From assembly GCF_009683175.1 (NCBI RefSeq), contig NZ_WKKW01000001.1, forward strand, positions 1 through 64,000: 64,000 nucleotides of DNA, in the 5' to 3' direction. Below the pieces are notes generated by a model that saw only the letters and a program-made list of their open reading frames with translations, did not search any database and was not told where the DNA came from. The translations under genes and the position numbers were made by a program. Source of the DNA: Bifidobacterium asteroides (GTDB taxonomy: Bacteria > Actinomycetota > Actinomycetes > Actinomycetales > Bifidobacteriaceae). Positions 24,516 to 34,400 of this stretch are shown one piece after another. Each line of letters begins with the position of its first letter. Within the stretch, counting starts at the first letter, position 1.

Positions 24516-25655
24516 ATGCACGCCATGAACAAGGACGGCAAAGGCCGGCGCAAGGGGCCCGGTCTGAGTGCGCGGGTGGACCGCGAACGGCCCATCGGAT
24601 CCTTCGCCTCACTGAAGGTGGAGCTGAGCGTCCTGATCATCATCTCCACAGCCATCGCCTTCGTGATGGCCTGGTTCCTGCTGAAGATGGGCTGGAGCGG
24701 CTGGATCGCCATGCCGCTGACCCTGGTGGTGGCCCTGGGGATCACCTATTTCTTCTCCCGGGGGCTCACCGCTCCCCTGCGGCAGATGCGGGATGCGGCC
24801 GAGGCCATGGCCGACGGGGACTACACGGTCCGGGTCCACGCCACGACGACCAGTCATGACGAGGTGGGGCTCCTGGCCCAGTCCTTCAACGAGATGGCCG
24901 AGGAGCTCCAGCATGCCGACCAGATGCGCCGGGACATGGTGGCCAATGTCAGCCACGAGCTGCGCACCCCCGTCTCGGCCCTGCAGGCCATGGTGGAGAA
25001 CATGGCGGACGGGGTGACCGAGCCCACGCCAGCCAACCTGGAGGGGATCCTGGAGCAGACCCACCGCCTGTCCGACCTGATCGCCTTCCTGCTGGACCTG
25101 TCGAGGATGGAGGCCGGGGCCGCCAGCCTGCAGATCGAGGACTTCGACTTCGGGGATTTCATCGACGAGACCCTTCAGCCTCTGGCCATAGCCGACGCCG
25201 GACACGCCCACGACATCCAGGTGGACCTGGAGAAGGGGTTGAGAATGGAGGGCGACCAGGACCGGCTGCGTCAGCTCTTCACCAACGTCATCAGCAACGC
25301 CCTGAAGCACTCGGCCGACGGCACCACCGTGCTGATCCAGGCCCACGAGGACCGGCAGCAGGAGGCCATAGTCACCAACGTGGTCAACTTCGGCTCGCAA
25401 ATACCCCCCGAGGCCCGCACCGACATCTTCCGGCGCTTCGTCAAGGGCAAGGCAGGGCCGGGCACGGAGTCGGGAGGCACCGGGCTGGGGCTGTCCATCG
25501 CCCGCTGGGCGGCCCAGCTGCACGGAGGCCAGGTGCAGGTGGTGGATGATCCGCGCGGAGCGGACTTCGAGATCACCCTGCCCAGATATCACCGCGATCC
25601 CGACGAGGACGAGGGGGACGGGGACCGCTCCGGCGGGTCCGACGCGCCGCATTGA
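24516..25655 (+). CDS. Sensor histidine kinase with HAMP domain
   Basis: A 379-residue kinase. Two hydrophobic helices (about 37-57 and 63-82) are separated by only about five residues, so there is almost no extracytoplasmic sensor domain; sensing may occur within the membrane. HAMP follows (FFSRGLTAPLRQMRDAAEAM), then the HisKA motif NVSHELRTPVSAL with His147, and HATPase segments (ISNALKHSADG, GGTGLGLSIARW). It pairs with the preceding regulator. Its stop codon overlaps the -35 box of the SOS promoter of umuD. ATG at 24525 is an alternative start. Confidence 0.92.
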   Translation: MHAMNKDGKGRRKGPGLSARVDRERPIGSFASLKVELSVLIIISTAIAFVMAWFLLKMGWSGWIAMPLTLVVALGITYFFSRGLTAPLRQMRDAAEAMADGDYTVRVHATTTSHDEVGLLAQSFNEMAEELQHADQMRRDMVANVSHELRTPVSALQAMVENMADGVTEPTPANLEGILEQTHRLSDLIAFLLDLSRMEAGAASLQIEDFDFGDFIDETLQPLAIADAGHAHDIQVDLEKGLRMEGDQDRLRQLFTNVISNALKHSADGTTVLIQAHEDRQQEAIVTNVVNFGSQIPPEARTDIFRRFVKGKAGPGTESGGTGLGLSIARWAAQLHGGQVQVVDDPRGADFEITLPRYHRDPDEDEGDGDRSGGSDAPH

Positions 25656-25681
25656 CGGGGAGGCACACCTCGACTCATAAT
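25652..25681 (+). promoter_or_regulatory. Putative umuDC promoter
   Basis: TTGACG (25652-25657), 18-base spacer, CATAAT (25676-25681). The expected transcript start (about 25688) falls inside the LexA box, a repressing geometry. The -35 box overlaps the kinase stop codon. Confidence 0.6.
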
Positions 25682-25725
25682 GAAATCGAACATTTGTTCG
25701 AATGTCATCGAGTTCGAGGTGTGCC
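25662..25725. repeat. 12-bp inverted repeat concentric with the LexA box, right arm containing the umuD ribosome site
   Basis: GGCACACCTCGA (25662-25673) is the exact reverse complement of TCGAGGTGTGCC (25714-25725). The two arms are equidistant from the centre of the LexA box (25693.5). The right arm ends immediately before the umuD ATG and includes its GAGG ribosome binding site. Confidence 0.9.
25686..25701. promoter_or_regulatory. LexA (SOS) box for umuDC
   Basis: TCGAACATTTGTTCGA, identical to the box upstream of uvrB at 17304-17319. It lies 25 bp before the umuD ATG and overlaps the expected transcription start. Confidence 0.92.
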
Positions 25726-26343
25726 ATGGTCGCTACCATTCATGGGTCGCCGGATGCGGCCCCTGCTTCCCTGCCGGAGTGCCGGGTCGATGCCCTGAGC
25801 CTCTTCCGAGGACACCCCAGCCCTGTCCCCCAGGCCCTGGAGGCCGTCCACGCCGGCTTCCCCTCAGTGGCCCAGGACTACTTCAGCGGCGACTTCAGCT
25901 TCGACCAGAACGTCATCGTCCACCCCGACTCCACCTTCATCATCCATGTGGCCGGCGATTCCATGACCGGCGCCGGCATCTTCGATGGGGACCTGCTGGT
26001 GGTCGACCGCTCCCTGGAGCCCCGCGAGGGGGACATCGTCATCGCCATCCTGGACGACGAGCTGCTGGTCAAGCGGCTAGCCAGGCGCAATGGACGGACC
26101 ATGCTGCGGGCCGAGAACCCCGCCTACCCCGACTTCCTGCCCCAGGAGGGCGAGGAACTGGTCATCTGGGGGGTGGTCATCGGCAACTATCACTGGCAGC
26201 GGGTGGATGCCAAGGGTGAATCCCGGAGCGACTCTCCCCTGCCGCAGGTCACCTATCCCGGACATACCCCGCACGGACGCGGGCGCACGGGAGGTCAAAG
26301 CCGGAAGCCCGTCTACCCTTCCACGGGCTGGGGGTCGGCATGA
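25726..26343 (+). CDS. umuD: UmuD-like S24-family SOS mutagenesis protease
   Basis: A 205-residue protein lacking the LexA DNA-binding domain but with the autoprotease domain: catalytic Ser79 in AGDSMTGAG and Lys116 in LLVKRL. An Ala43-Gly44 bond in [11 protein letters not shown] aligns with the UmuD self-cleavage site. RecA-stimulated cleavage would activate the partner polymerase. A C-terminal tail of about 45 residues extends beyond the usual 140-residue protein. ATG at 25726 follows GAGG. It overlaps umuC by 4 bp (ATGA). Confidence 0.92.
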   Translation: MVATIHGSPDAAPASLPECRVDALSLFRGHPSPVPQALEAVHAGFPSVAQDYFSGDFSFDQNVIVHPDSTFIIHVAGDSMTGAGIFDGDLLVVDRSLEPREGDIVIAILDDELLVKRLARRNGRTMLRAENPAYPDFLPQEGEELVIWGVVIGNYHWQRVDAKGESRSDSPLPQVTYPGHTPHGRGRTGGQSRKPVYPSTGWGSA

Positions 26344-27692
26344 GCGCGCAGGGACCGGACGATCCTGCAGGCGGGACCGCTCTGACCAGTCGGGTGGTCC
26401 TGGCCGACGCCAACTCTTTCTTTGCCTCCTGCGAGGCAGTCTTCGACCCCTCCCTGGCTGACCGTCCGGTGGTCGTGCTGTCCAACAACGACGGCTGCGT
26501 GGTGGCCCGCAACCGCCCGGCCAAGGCCCTGGGCATCACCAACGGCACACCCTGGTTCACCATTCGTGAACGGGCCATGCAGGACGGGGTGGTGGCCCGC
26601 AGCTCCAACTATGAACTCTACGCCAGCCTCTCCAGGCGCATGATGGCCATCATGGCCCATTTCCTGCCCAACCAGGAGGTCTACTCCATCGACGAGTGCT
26701 TCATGGACAGTATCTGGAACGACAGGCGCACTGTTGAAATCTGCCGAGAGCTGCGCGCCGCGGTCCTGCGATCCACCGGCATTCCCGTCAGCGTGGGGGT
26801 GGCGCCCACCAAAACCCTGGCCAAGGTGGCTAACCACTGGGCCAAGGATCACCCCTCGACCGAGGGGATCACCCTCTGGAGCCAGGTGGAGGCCCAGTAT
26901 GGCGACCAGGCTCTGGCATCAGTGCCCGTCGACCAGGTCTGGGGGGTGGGTCGGCGGCTGACCGGCAGGCTCATGGGCATGGGCATCACTACCGCCCTGG
27001 ATCTGCGCGATGCCGATCCCTCTCTGATCCGGCACCGGTTCTCCGTCATGCTGCAGCGCACCGTGCTGGAATTGAGGGGACAGCCCTGCATCGGGCCCGA
27101 AGGGGATGCCGCCAGGGGCGTACGCACCAATCAGATTTTGTGCTCGCGCATGTTCTCCCACCCTATAGAGGGCTACGCCACCCTGGCCCAGGCGTTGAGC
27201 ATATACGCCCAGAAGGCCTGCCGCCGTCTGCGTCGGCAGCATGGCCTGTGCGGAAAAGTGCAGGTCTTCTGCTCCACCAGCCCCTATGCGCCCCAGCAGT
27301 TCTGCGCAGCCGGCCGGACCGTCGTCCTGGAGGATCCCAGCGACGATCCGCTGGTCATCGCTGGCGCAGCCAGCCGGGCGCTCAAGGGCCGGGTGGATCC
27401 GCACGCCCGCTGGATCCGGGCCGGGGTGGTTCTGCTGGATCTGACCGATGCCGACCACTTCCACACCCTGGAAGGCCTGGATGCAGCCCGGGACACCCAT
27501 GGTCTGGGGGATGTCCTGGAGGATGCCACCCGTCGTTTTGGCCCCTTCCGTGTGGGCGTAGGCTACGGAGGCATCCGTGGCCAGGGCCGGGGCGACGAGG
27601 ACACAGGGGCCGATTGGGCCATGAACCGGGGCATGCTCTCCCCCCGGTCCACCACCCGTTGGGATGAGATGGCCGTGGCTCAGGCCCGTTAG
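26340..27692 (+). CDS. umuC: Y-family DNA polymerase V catalytic subunit (UmuC-like)
   Basis: Error-prone translesion polymerase, 450 residues. Motifs: [17 protein letters not shown] (first metal-binding Asp), [24 protein letters not shown] (catalytic Asp-Glu), [16 protein letters not shown], and a C-terminal little-finger domain. Length (about 420-450) fits UmuC rather than DinB. Translationally coupled to umuD and under the LexA box at 25686. Its stop codon overlaps that of the convergent comF gene by four bases. Confidence 0.96.
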   Translation: MSAQGPDDPAGGTALTSRVVLADANSFFASCEAVFDPSLADRPVVVLSNNDGCVVARNRPAKALGITNGTPWFTIRERAMQDGVVARSSNYELYASLSRRMMAIMAHFLPNQEVYSIDECFMDSIWNDRRTVEICRELRAAVLRSTGIPVSVGVAPTKTLAKVANHWAKDHPSTEGITLWSQVEAQYGDQALASVPVDQVWGVGRRLTGRLMGMGITTALDLRDADPSLIRHRFSVMLQRTVLELRGQPCIGPEGDAARGVRTNQILCSRMFSHPIEGYATLAQALSIYAQKACRRLRRQHGLCGKVQVFCSTSPYAPQQFCAAGRTVVLEDPSDDPLVIAGAASRALKGRVDPHARWIRAGVVLLDLTDADHFHTLEGLDAARDTHGLGDVLEDATRRFGPFRVGVGYGGIRGQGRGDEDTGADWAMNRGMLSPRSTTRWDEMAVAQAR

Positions 27693-28444
27693 AGATCCTC
27701 ATGACCGGGAGGAACGGCCGCCAGAGCCAAGGCAGCCAGCGGCAGGGCACCTGCGGCCTCCAGGGCACGGGCGCACTGGCGGATGGTGGATCCCGTGGTG
27801 ATGATGTCGTCCACCACCAGGACGGGATGGCCGGCCAGCTGTGGGGGATCTGCAACCGCGATCCGGCCTGCCAACCGACGCGAACGGTTCCGACGGCCGC
27901 CCGCCTGGACAGACTTGGTTCTCACGGAGTTCATGATCAGAGCAGGTCCCACCCGGGCGTCCAGATCCTGCCGCTGTAGGGCCTGTACCAGGGATAGAAG
28001 GATCGGCTGCAGATGAACCCTCCCCCGCCTTCGCAGGGAGGCGGCCGAGGATGGGGCGGAAACCACCAGAATCGCCTTCGCAGGCTTGGATCGGAGCAGA
28101 GGATCGATCAGCCTGGACAGGGCCGGAGCCAGATCGGCCATAGCCTGGCCCAAGGGTCTGTCCAAGGGTCGGTTGTCGTGGTCCTTCCAGGCCAGAATGA
28201 TCCGCCGGACCGGTCCACGATATGGAGCGCAGGCCAAGGCCAGACCAAGGGCATAGGCGGGCGCAGGCACGGACAGGGGTCGGAAGAGCAGGGATCCGCA
28301 AGCGGGACAGAGCAAGAAATCAGGACGGTCACAGCCGGCGCAGGCCCGAGGAGCCAGCAAGTCCAGGGCCGAACCCGCCAAGGCCGAGGAGACAGCACAA
28401 ACTGCCTGTAGTAGCCGGCCGGATGGCAATGAAAGCTTGCACAT
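27689..28444 (-). CDS. ComF-family phosphoribosyltransferase-like protein
   Basis: A 251-residue protein resembling ComFC, needed for DNA uptake in competent bacteria. It has an N-terminal zinc-finger-like [21 protein letters not shown] and a C-terminal PRPP-binding motif [20 protein letters not shown] basic [13 protein letters not shown] segment lies between. No other competence gene is in the window, so its role may be in DNA repair or nucleotide metabolism. It ends tail-to-tail on umuC with a 4-bp overlap. Confidence 0.85.
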   Translation of the reverse strand: MCKLSLPSGRLLQAVCAVSSALAGSALDLLAPRACAGCDRPDFLLCPACGSLLFRPLSVPAPAYALGLALACAPYRGPVRRIILAWKDHDNRPLDRPLGQAMADLAPALSRLIDPLLRSKPAKAILVVSAPSSAASLRRRGRVHLQPILLSLVQALQRQDLDARVGPALIMNSVRTKSVQAGGRRNRSRRLAGRIAVADPPQLAGHPVLVVDDIITTGSTIRQCARALEAAGALPLAALALAAVPPGHEDL

Positions 28445-28565
28445 ATCGCCCAGCCAACCCTAAAACGCAGAGGATAGGCAATCAGGTCAGGACCATGTGC
28501 ATGAATAGGCCATCTGTTCACAGACTCGCTGTTTACAGAATCGTCTGCAGACAGGCTCGACGGAT

Positions 28566-29378
28566 TCAGGCCAGGTCAGCCTCCATGGACCGAATCAGGT
28601 CCAAGGCATCAGCAGGATTGTGCACACGCAGTGCCATGGCCCCGGCCTCAGCCGCGGGATAATCGTTGCCATCCGGATCCATCCGGTCGCCCACGAAGGC
28701 GATCTGGCCGACACCCACGCTCAATATCTTGGCCAGGGAGGTCATGGCGTAGGCCTTGTCGATACCCTTGGCCGAAATGTCCACGCTGGTGGAGCCGCCG
28801 GATCGCACCTGCAGGTGAGGCAGATCAGCAGCCACAGCCCGGGCCAGGGCATCCTTGCGGCTGTTGTCCGGATCCCAGGCTTCCTTGGCTTGGACGGGTG
28901 CCTGCTGGCCCAGTGCGGAGAAGGTTATCTGGCTGCCGCGATCCTCGATGCGAGGCCCCCAGACCTGCTCCTCCCAGTCGCCCAGCTGCTTGGCCCTGCG
29001 CTCCAGACTGGCCTCGGCGGCCTGCCGGTCCTGGGCACTCAGGTCGTGCGCGTAGACGCAATTCCAGCTTCCGTCCTGCCAGCGGTAGTAGCGGGTGCCG
29101 CTGGTGGGCATCAGATGCAGCTCATCGAAACGGGTATCGTCGGGCAGGGCATCCAGCACCTGGTCGCGGAACTGGCTGAACCGTCCGCCCGAGACGATGG
29201 CCACGGGCCGGAGCCGGGTCAGGGCGGCGAAATGGACGGCCATGGTCTGGTCCATGCGGGTCTTGGACAGCGCCAGGGTATTGTCCAGATCGAAGGCCAG
29301 CACCCGTGCCCGTGCGCAGATGGACCCTATGTCTTGGCTGCCCCACCAGGCCACGTTCACCGCACCGTCCTCCGCCAT
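28566..29378 (-). CDS. HAD-superfamily phosphatase/phosphomannomutase-like protein
   Basis: A 270-residue HAD-IIB-type protein. Motif I is AFDLDNTLALS (nucleophile Asp30, acid Asp32), motif II VSGGRF, motif III Lys in AKGIDKAYAM and motif IV FVGDRMDPDGNDYP. The cap region (VWGPRIEDRGSQITFSALG) resembles eukaryotic-type phosphomannomutases. A role in mannose-1-phosphate supply for envelope glycans is plausible given the neighbouring glycosyltransferase, but a simple sugar phosphatase is also possible. GGGAG before 29378 selects this start. Confidence 0.8.
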   Translation of the reverse strand: MAEDGAVNVAWWGSQDIGSICARARVLAFDLDNTLALSKTRMDQTMAVHFAALTRLRPVAIVSGGRFSQFRDQVLDALPDDTRFDELHLMPTSGTRYYRWQDGSWNCVYAHDLSAQDRQAAEASLERRAKQLGDWEEQVWGPRIEDRGSQITFSALGQQAPVQAKEAWDPDNSRKDALARAVAADLPHLQVRSGGSTSVDISAKGIDKAYAMTSLAKILSVGVGQIAFVGDRMDPDGNDYPAAEAGAMALRVHNPADALDLIRSMEADLA

Positions 29379-29458
29379 GATTGCTCCCATCCGCTTGTCG
29401 ATCATCGCTCCATGCTACAAGACACCCTGAATCGAAACTGCCACCGAGTTGAGGGGCT

Positions 29459-29905
29459 ATGGTGAGTGTCATGATCAACGATCAGCCGCCTTGGGCCCGC
29501 ACCGTCTATCGGGACAGCCATGGCCGGGGGATTCGTCGGCCCACCTTCGGCACCCGCCTGCCCCGGTATCGCACCAGGTGCGGAATCTTCGACGATCTGA
29601 CCGCAGCCCAGATCCGGCGGCTGGGCGCCGGCTGGCCTCAGCTGGTCAAGCCTGTCCAATTCGCGGTCGAGGATGTGCCACCCTCCGACCCCACACCCTG
29701 GGAGGACCGGTCCGACCTCTTCTCACGCAGTTTCCCGGCAGGTCGCGGCATCCCCGCCAGAATCGTCTTGTACCGAATGCCCATCCAGAGCAAGACCCGG
29801 GACCGCACGGAGCTGGAACTGATCATCCGCGACGAGCTGGTCCTGCAGCTGGCCGACCTTTACGGGCGCGACCCCGAGGAGATCGACCCCATGTGGGGAC
29901 GCTGA
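29459..29905 (+). CDS. Zincin-like metallopeptidase-family protein lacking HExxH
   Basis: A 148-residue basic protein resembling the small metallopeptidase-family proteins found beside whiB2 in actinobacteria. At the position expected for HExxH it reads LIIRDELVLQLADLYG, so the zinc ligands are missing and peptidase activity is unlikely. It diverges from the HAD gene and converges on the DUF5719 gene. ATG at 29459 and GTG at 29462 are both possible starts. Family assignment is by resemblance only. Confidence 0.65.
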   Translation: MVSVMINDQPPWARTVYRDSHGRGIRRPTFGTRLPRYRTRCGIFDDLTAAQIRRLGAGWPQLVKPVQFAVEDVPPSDPTPWEDRSDLFSRSFPAGRGIPARIVLYRMPIQSKTRDRTELELIIRDELVLQLADLYGRDPEEIDPMWGR

Positions 29906-29915
29906 GGGCCGAATC

Positions 29916-31439
29916 TCAGGGCAGGACGGTGGAGTCGGGGCCGGAGCGGATCACGGTGGTGGTGGGCATGAGCCCGTCAGGAACCATGACCGCCAGACCG
30001 GCCAGGCCAGCCTGGTTGACCGCGTCCACACTCAGGCGGGCGTTCCAGATCAGCCGTGAGGAGCCATGCCCAGATTCCTCATTCAGCCGCACGGCGGCCA
30101 CCTGATCGCCCAGATCGTGGGTTGAAAGCTCATTGGCTCGACCTGCCTCAACAGTCAGCGAGCGCTCGCCCAGCTTGTTGCCCTTGTCATCGAATCCAAC
30201 CAGTTCGGCCTTGATTGAATCCGCCGATGGATTGACCAGGGTCAGCGCAGCCTGGGCAGGCTGGGATATGGTCAGCGCCGAGGAGGCGGCGGCAGTCCCG
30301 GCAGGGATCAGAGCCAGGTCGGACTGCGACTGGTCCTGACTGCCCTGGGCGGTCACCTGCAGGACCGCATGGACAGGCCGGTCGGCATGCACCTGCAGAG
30401 CCAGCTTGCCGTCAGGCACGCCACCCAAGTCCACCGCCGTGGCCTGAGAGCCCTGCAGATCCACCCGCCGCAAGGATTGCTGGCCGCCTTCATCCACCCA
30501 GGACAGGTCCACTGCCGTGGCATGGGAGCCCTGCAGAAGAAGGGTGGCCTGGTCTGCCCCGCGCAGGCCGGGAATGACCAGATCACGGCCAGGAGCCGCC
30601 AGGGCAGTCACCTGATCCGAGCCGCGCGGATCAAGCCCAGACATGACATTGACCGAGACCGACATGGCCACCGGTGCCTGTGAGCTGCGAGCCCGGACAT
30701 AGATGGCCTGCTGTCCGGGAGCCGCCGCAGACAGGTCATATGAGGCGTGGCCGCCGGGAGCCACGGTCATGGTCTTCCCGGTCTCCAGTGACAGATGACC
30801 CGAGGAGTGCGAACCCTGGACCTCCAGGCTGATCACCGTGGCCTTGGATGACGGGTTGTAGACCACCAGCCGCTGGGTGGTCCCTCTGCTGGTGGCAGGC
30901 AGCAGGAAGTCCGCATTCATTACGGCCCGGGGGCATGCCAGCGCCTGGATTCCTCGAAGATCACCCTTGGTAGCCCAGGAGACCATGCCGACGGCAGCCC
31001 CTGTGCCCGGCTGGGACTTGAGCATCCGGGAATGAAAGGCAGTGGCCGAAGCACCAGGGTCGAGCGAGGCGGCCATGGCCTTCTGCCCGTCCAAGAGATC
31101 GGGATCAGTCACCGTGGTGCGTTGCCCGCCTCCCATTGGTGTCAGGCTGGAACTGCCGATGGATCCGAAAGCGGCGGCTGTGACACGGGAGCTCAGATCG
31201 CCCTCCGATGCCTTGAACTGATCATCGCCGACCTTGTCCTCGTCCGCTACCGCCATGCGAGCCGGGCAGTAAGCCGCCACCTCCCGCTGACTGACCCGGC
31301 TGGAAACGACAGTCGAACCTTGGGCACCATCAGCCAGGGAGGCCGGAGGCGTCCACATCAGCAGAGCGGCAATCAGAACCGCCACCAGGGGCACTGTGAC
31401 CAGGGCGGCCATCAGGGATCCCTTGCTTCGTGCACTCAT
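29916..31439 (-). CDS. DUF5719-family secreted/membrane-anchored protein
   Basis: A 507-residue protein with one N-terminal transmembrane segment (about residues 9-28: LMAALVTVPLVAVLIAALLM) and a large, Ser/Ala/Gln-rich extracytoplasmic region of repeated beta-rich units. No catalytic motif is seen. It overlaps the giant glycosyltransferase by 4 bp (ATGA) and is probably a partner at the cell surface. This pairing is typical of actinobacteria, but the function is unknown. Confidence 0.8.
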   Translation of the reverse strand: MSARSKGSLMAALVTVPLVAVLIAALLMWTPPASLADGAQGSTVVSSRVSQREVAAYCPARMAVADEDKVGDDQFKASEGDLSSRVTAAAFGSIGSSSLTPMGGGQRTTVTDPDLLDGQKAMAASLDPGASATAFHSRMLKSQPGTGAAVGMVSWATKGDLRGIQALACPRAVMNADFLLPATSRGTTQRLVVYNPSSKATVISLEVQGSHSSGHLSLETGKTMTVAPGGHASYDLSAAAPGQQAIYVRARSSQAPVAMSVSVNVMSGLDPRGSDQVTALAAPGRDLVIPGLRGADQATLLLQGSHATAVDLSWVDEGGQQSLRRVDLQGSQATAVDLGGVPDGKLALQVHADRPVHAVLQVTAQGSQDQSQSDLALIPAGTAAASSALTISQPAQAALTLVNPSADSIKAELVGFDDKGNKLGERSLTVEAGRANELSTHDLGDQVAAVRLNEESGHGSSRLIWNARLSVDAVNQAGLAGLAVMVPDGLMPTTTVIRSGPDSTVLP

Positions 31440-34400
31440 AGCTGTTCCTCTCCAAAGTAGCCCGGACGCGGCAGAGCCACCAGGCAGTATCCCAGCAGGA
31501 TCAGGCCCAGGGTCCATAGCCAGATCCTCCTCCAGGTGCTGGCCTCTGCTTGCGTCACCCCAGCCATGTCAACGCCCACATCCTTGCCGGACTGCGAGCT
31601 CAGACGGAAATAGGTTCCCTGGGCGTTGGCTACCACCTGCTGGGCGCCATCGCTGGCGGTGATGTTGGAAACCAGGTCATCGTTGGGTGTGGACCCCAAG
31701 CCGACGGCTCCGGAACGGTCGACGGGCACATAGATTCCGCCAAAGCCCAGGTCGGTCACCGCGGCTATGGCATTGGAGTCAGCATTGGCCATCAGAGCCG
31801 CCGCCGAATGCGAGAGGACATCCTCACCGGTCATCCGCCCGCCGTTCACCCTCTGTACTCGCAAGGCAGGCGAGACATCAATCAGATCCCCTCGTGAGGT
31901 GTGCAGACCGGTATAGGCCACGCGGCCATGGGAGGGCGAGGTCAGCACCAGCACCCGATGGGATGGGTCCTTGTCCAGGTAGTCCACCGCCACTGCAGGA
32001 AGCTGCCGGCCGTCGGCGGACAGAGGGCCGCCGACAGGCGCAGCCAGACCGGCCGCTGCCACGCCTGCAGTGATCAGGGCCAGGAGCAGGCCCAACAGGA
32101 GTCTCAAAACCCTTCCGCCACCATCGACTGCAACTGCTGACGTTGGAGAGGACTGCGCAGGGGGCAGGGGCGGACGATCAGCATCGCCATCAGGGACCTG
32201 ATCATGGCCAGGAGCCAGGGGCGAGAAGGGACGGACGGCCCTGCCAGCCAAGAGGCCCAGACAGGTCAGCAGCCCCATGAAGGCCATCATCATGCCGGGC
32301 AGGACCGAACCAGCCACTGGACCGGTTTCGTCCAGACCGGTGCAGACCGCCTGCGAGGCCAGCCCCAGGACCAGGCCCAACAGGACCGTGACCCAGAGAA
32401 CTCTGGCAGCCCTGAGCGCCCGAGGCACAACCAGAGCGACAAAGGCCAGCAGGGCCACCGTCAACAGACAACAGGCAAGCGTGGCCGGACGCCAAAGCTC
32501 AGGTCGCCATCTGATGGGCCGCCAAGCCGAAACATCCAGGCCCAGCAGGCGGGCCAGCAGTTCTCCCAGGCTTCCGGTTCTGGGCCGGCCAGTCAGGTCT
32601 GCCGAAGGAACCATCAGGTCTGCGAAAAGCTGCCTCCAAAGCCCATCCTTGGCATGATGCAGGGAGTTGACCAGGGTGGGCGCCAGGGCCAGCAGCGAAG
32701 GCAGGGGCATCAGCAGCAGCATGATTCGATGGGAGGGCACCAGGCAGATTGCCATGATGAAGAGCGGAATCATGGCCAATATGAGCTGAGGCTCGGCTGC
32801 CAGGACTGGCAGGAAGCAGATGGAGGCCAAAGCCGCCTGCTGCACCGAGGCCTTGGGGTGCACGGGGGCCTCGGTCTGATACAGCCCCACGGCCTTGAAA
32901 ACGAAGGCAAAGGCGGCAGGCATGAAGGCCATGACCGTCAGCATGGGTAGCTGCAGACCATCCACGATGCCCAGGGCAAATGCCAAGCAGGCCCAGATCA
33001 ACCCCAACAGCACACGGATGGGATTGGATCTGGTGACCACGCCGGCCAGGGCCCAGAAAGACAGAGCGGCCAGTCCCGTCTCCGCCAGGAGCATCAGGGC
33101 CATGGCCTGGGCCACGTGACCGCCGGTCAGCAGAGCGAAAGGCAGGAGGACCAGGAGGAAGGGGGCCGGAACTGCGGGCTGTCCCACACCTCCGGCCCAG
33201 GACCAGGATGTGGTGGCCGCCTCCAGCAGGCGGGACCAGTCGGCTCCCGACGAGGGCAGGGAGGGCGCGTGGATGGCCCCTCCCGAAAAAATGGCGCGGC
33301 AGAGGGACCAGTGGGTGGCCACCAGGGCCACCAAGACCGCCAGGGTCATGCCTGTCGCCCAGGCCAGGCGGCGCAGGAACTGCTGACGCAGATGAGCCAG
33401 GGCCAGGTGGCTGAGCATGGGATGTTCCCGCTGGTCGCGGAAGGCCTGCCTGCGCTGCCGCCACTGCCGGATCTGCTGACTGTTGGCCTGAAGAATGTCC
33501 AATCGGCGGGGACCGCCATGGCAGGCGGAAGTCAGACGACGACGCATGGTCAGCAAGGCCGCGGGACGAGCCAGAATCCGCCAGGGCGCGCACAGACGGC
33601 AGATGGCCCTGTAGGGCCGCTTGCCGATAAGATCAACGGCCATGAACCACAGTGCCGCCAGAACCCGCCAGAGCCAGACCAACGGCCACCAGGGCAGGGC
33701 AAAATCGGTCAGCAGGTAGCGTTCCCGAGCCAGTATGGGCCCCATGGAGGCATCCAAGCGGTGGTCGGGAGGCACCGGCCGTCCATTCCGGTCACGCAAT
33801 CCGCTCATCCGGGCGCTGGCATGGGCCATCCGGACGCTGGGCACCACCACCACCCGTCCTCCCGACAGACAGATGCGGCGGCAGAGGTCGTCGGCCTGGC
33901 CGAAAGTGCCAGCCCAGGCGCCCGGTCCACCCAGGTCCTTCATGGTCTGCATGGGCACCAGGGCGCCAGCCAGGCTCACCGCGAAGACATCCTGACGCGC
34001 GTCATACTGTTCCTGGTCGGGCTCGCTGTCCACCACCAGGCCGACCGTTCGGTGATGGTAGGCATACCGACCCACGTCCCGCAGACCCTCGCCCTGCCAG
34101 TCATACTGCTTGGCACCCAGCAGGGAGGCAGTGGGATTGCTGTGCCAGGTGTCCACCAGCTTGTCCAGGCAATGATTGTCCAGTGGACGGCAGTCGTCAT
34201 GCAGAAGCCAAAGTGCGCGAACCCGACCAGGCAGACGGGCATAGCCAAGCGCCTTGTCCACGGCATCGCCGAAGGAGGAGGCGCCCCGGGCGCGAACCAC
34301 CTGTACCTCCATCCGCGCGGGCCCCTCCACCGGGAACTGCGCATAGAGAGGCTCCACAGTGGTCCCCGAGCAGTCCGCGATGATCAGAAGGCGCGGCAAG

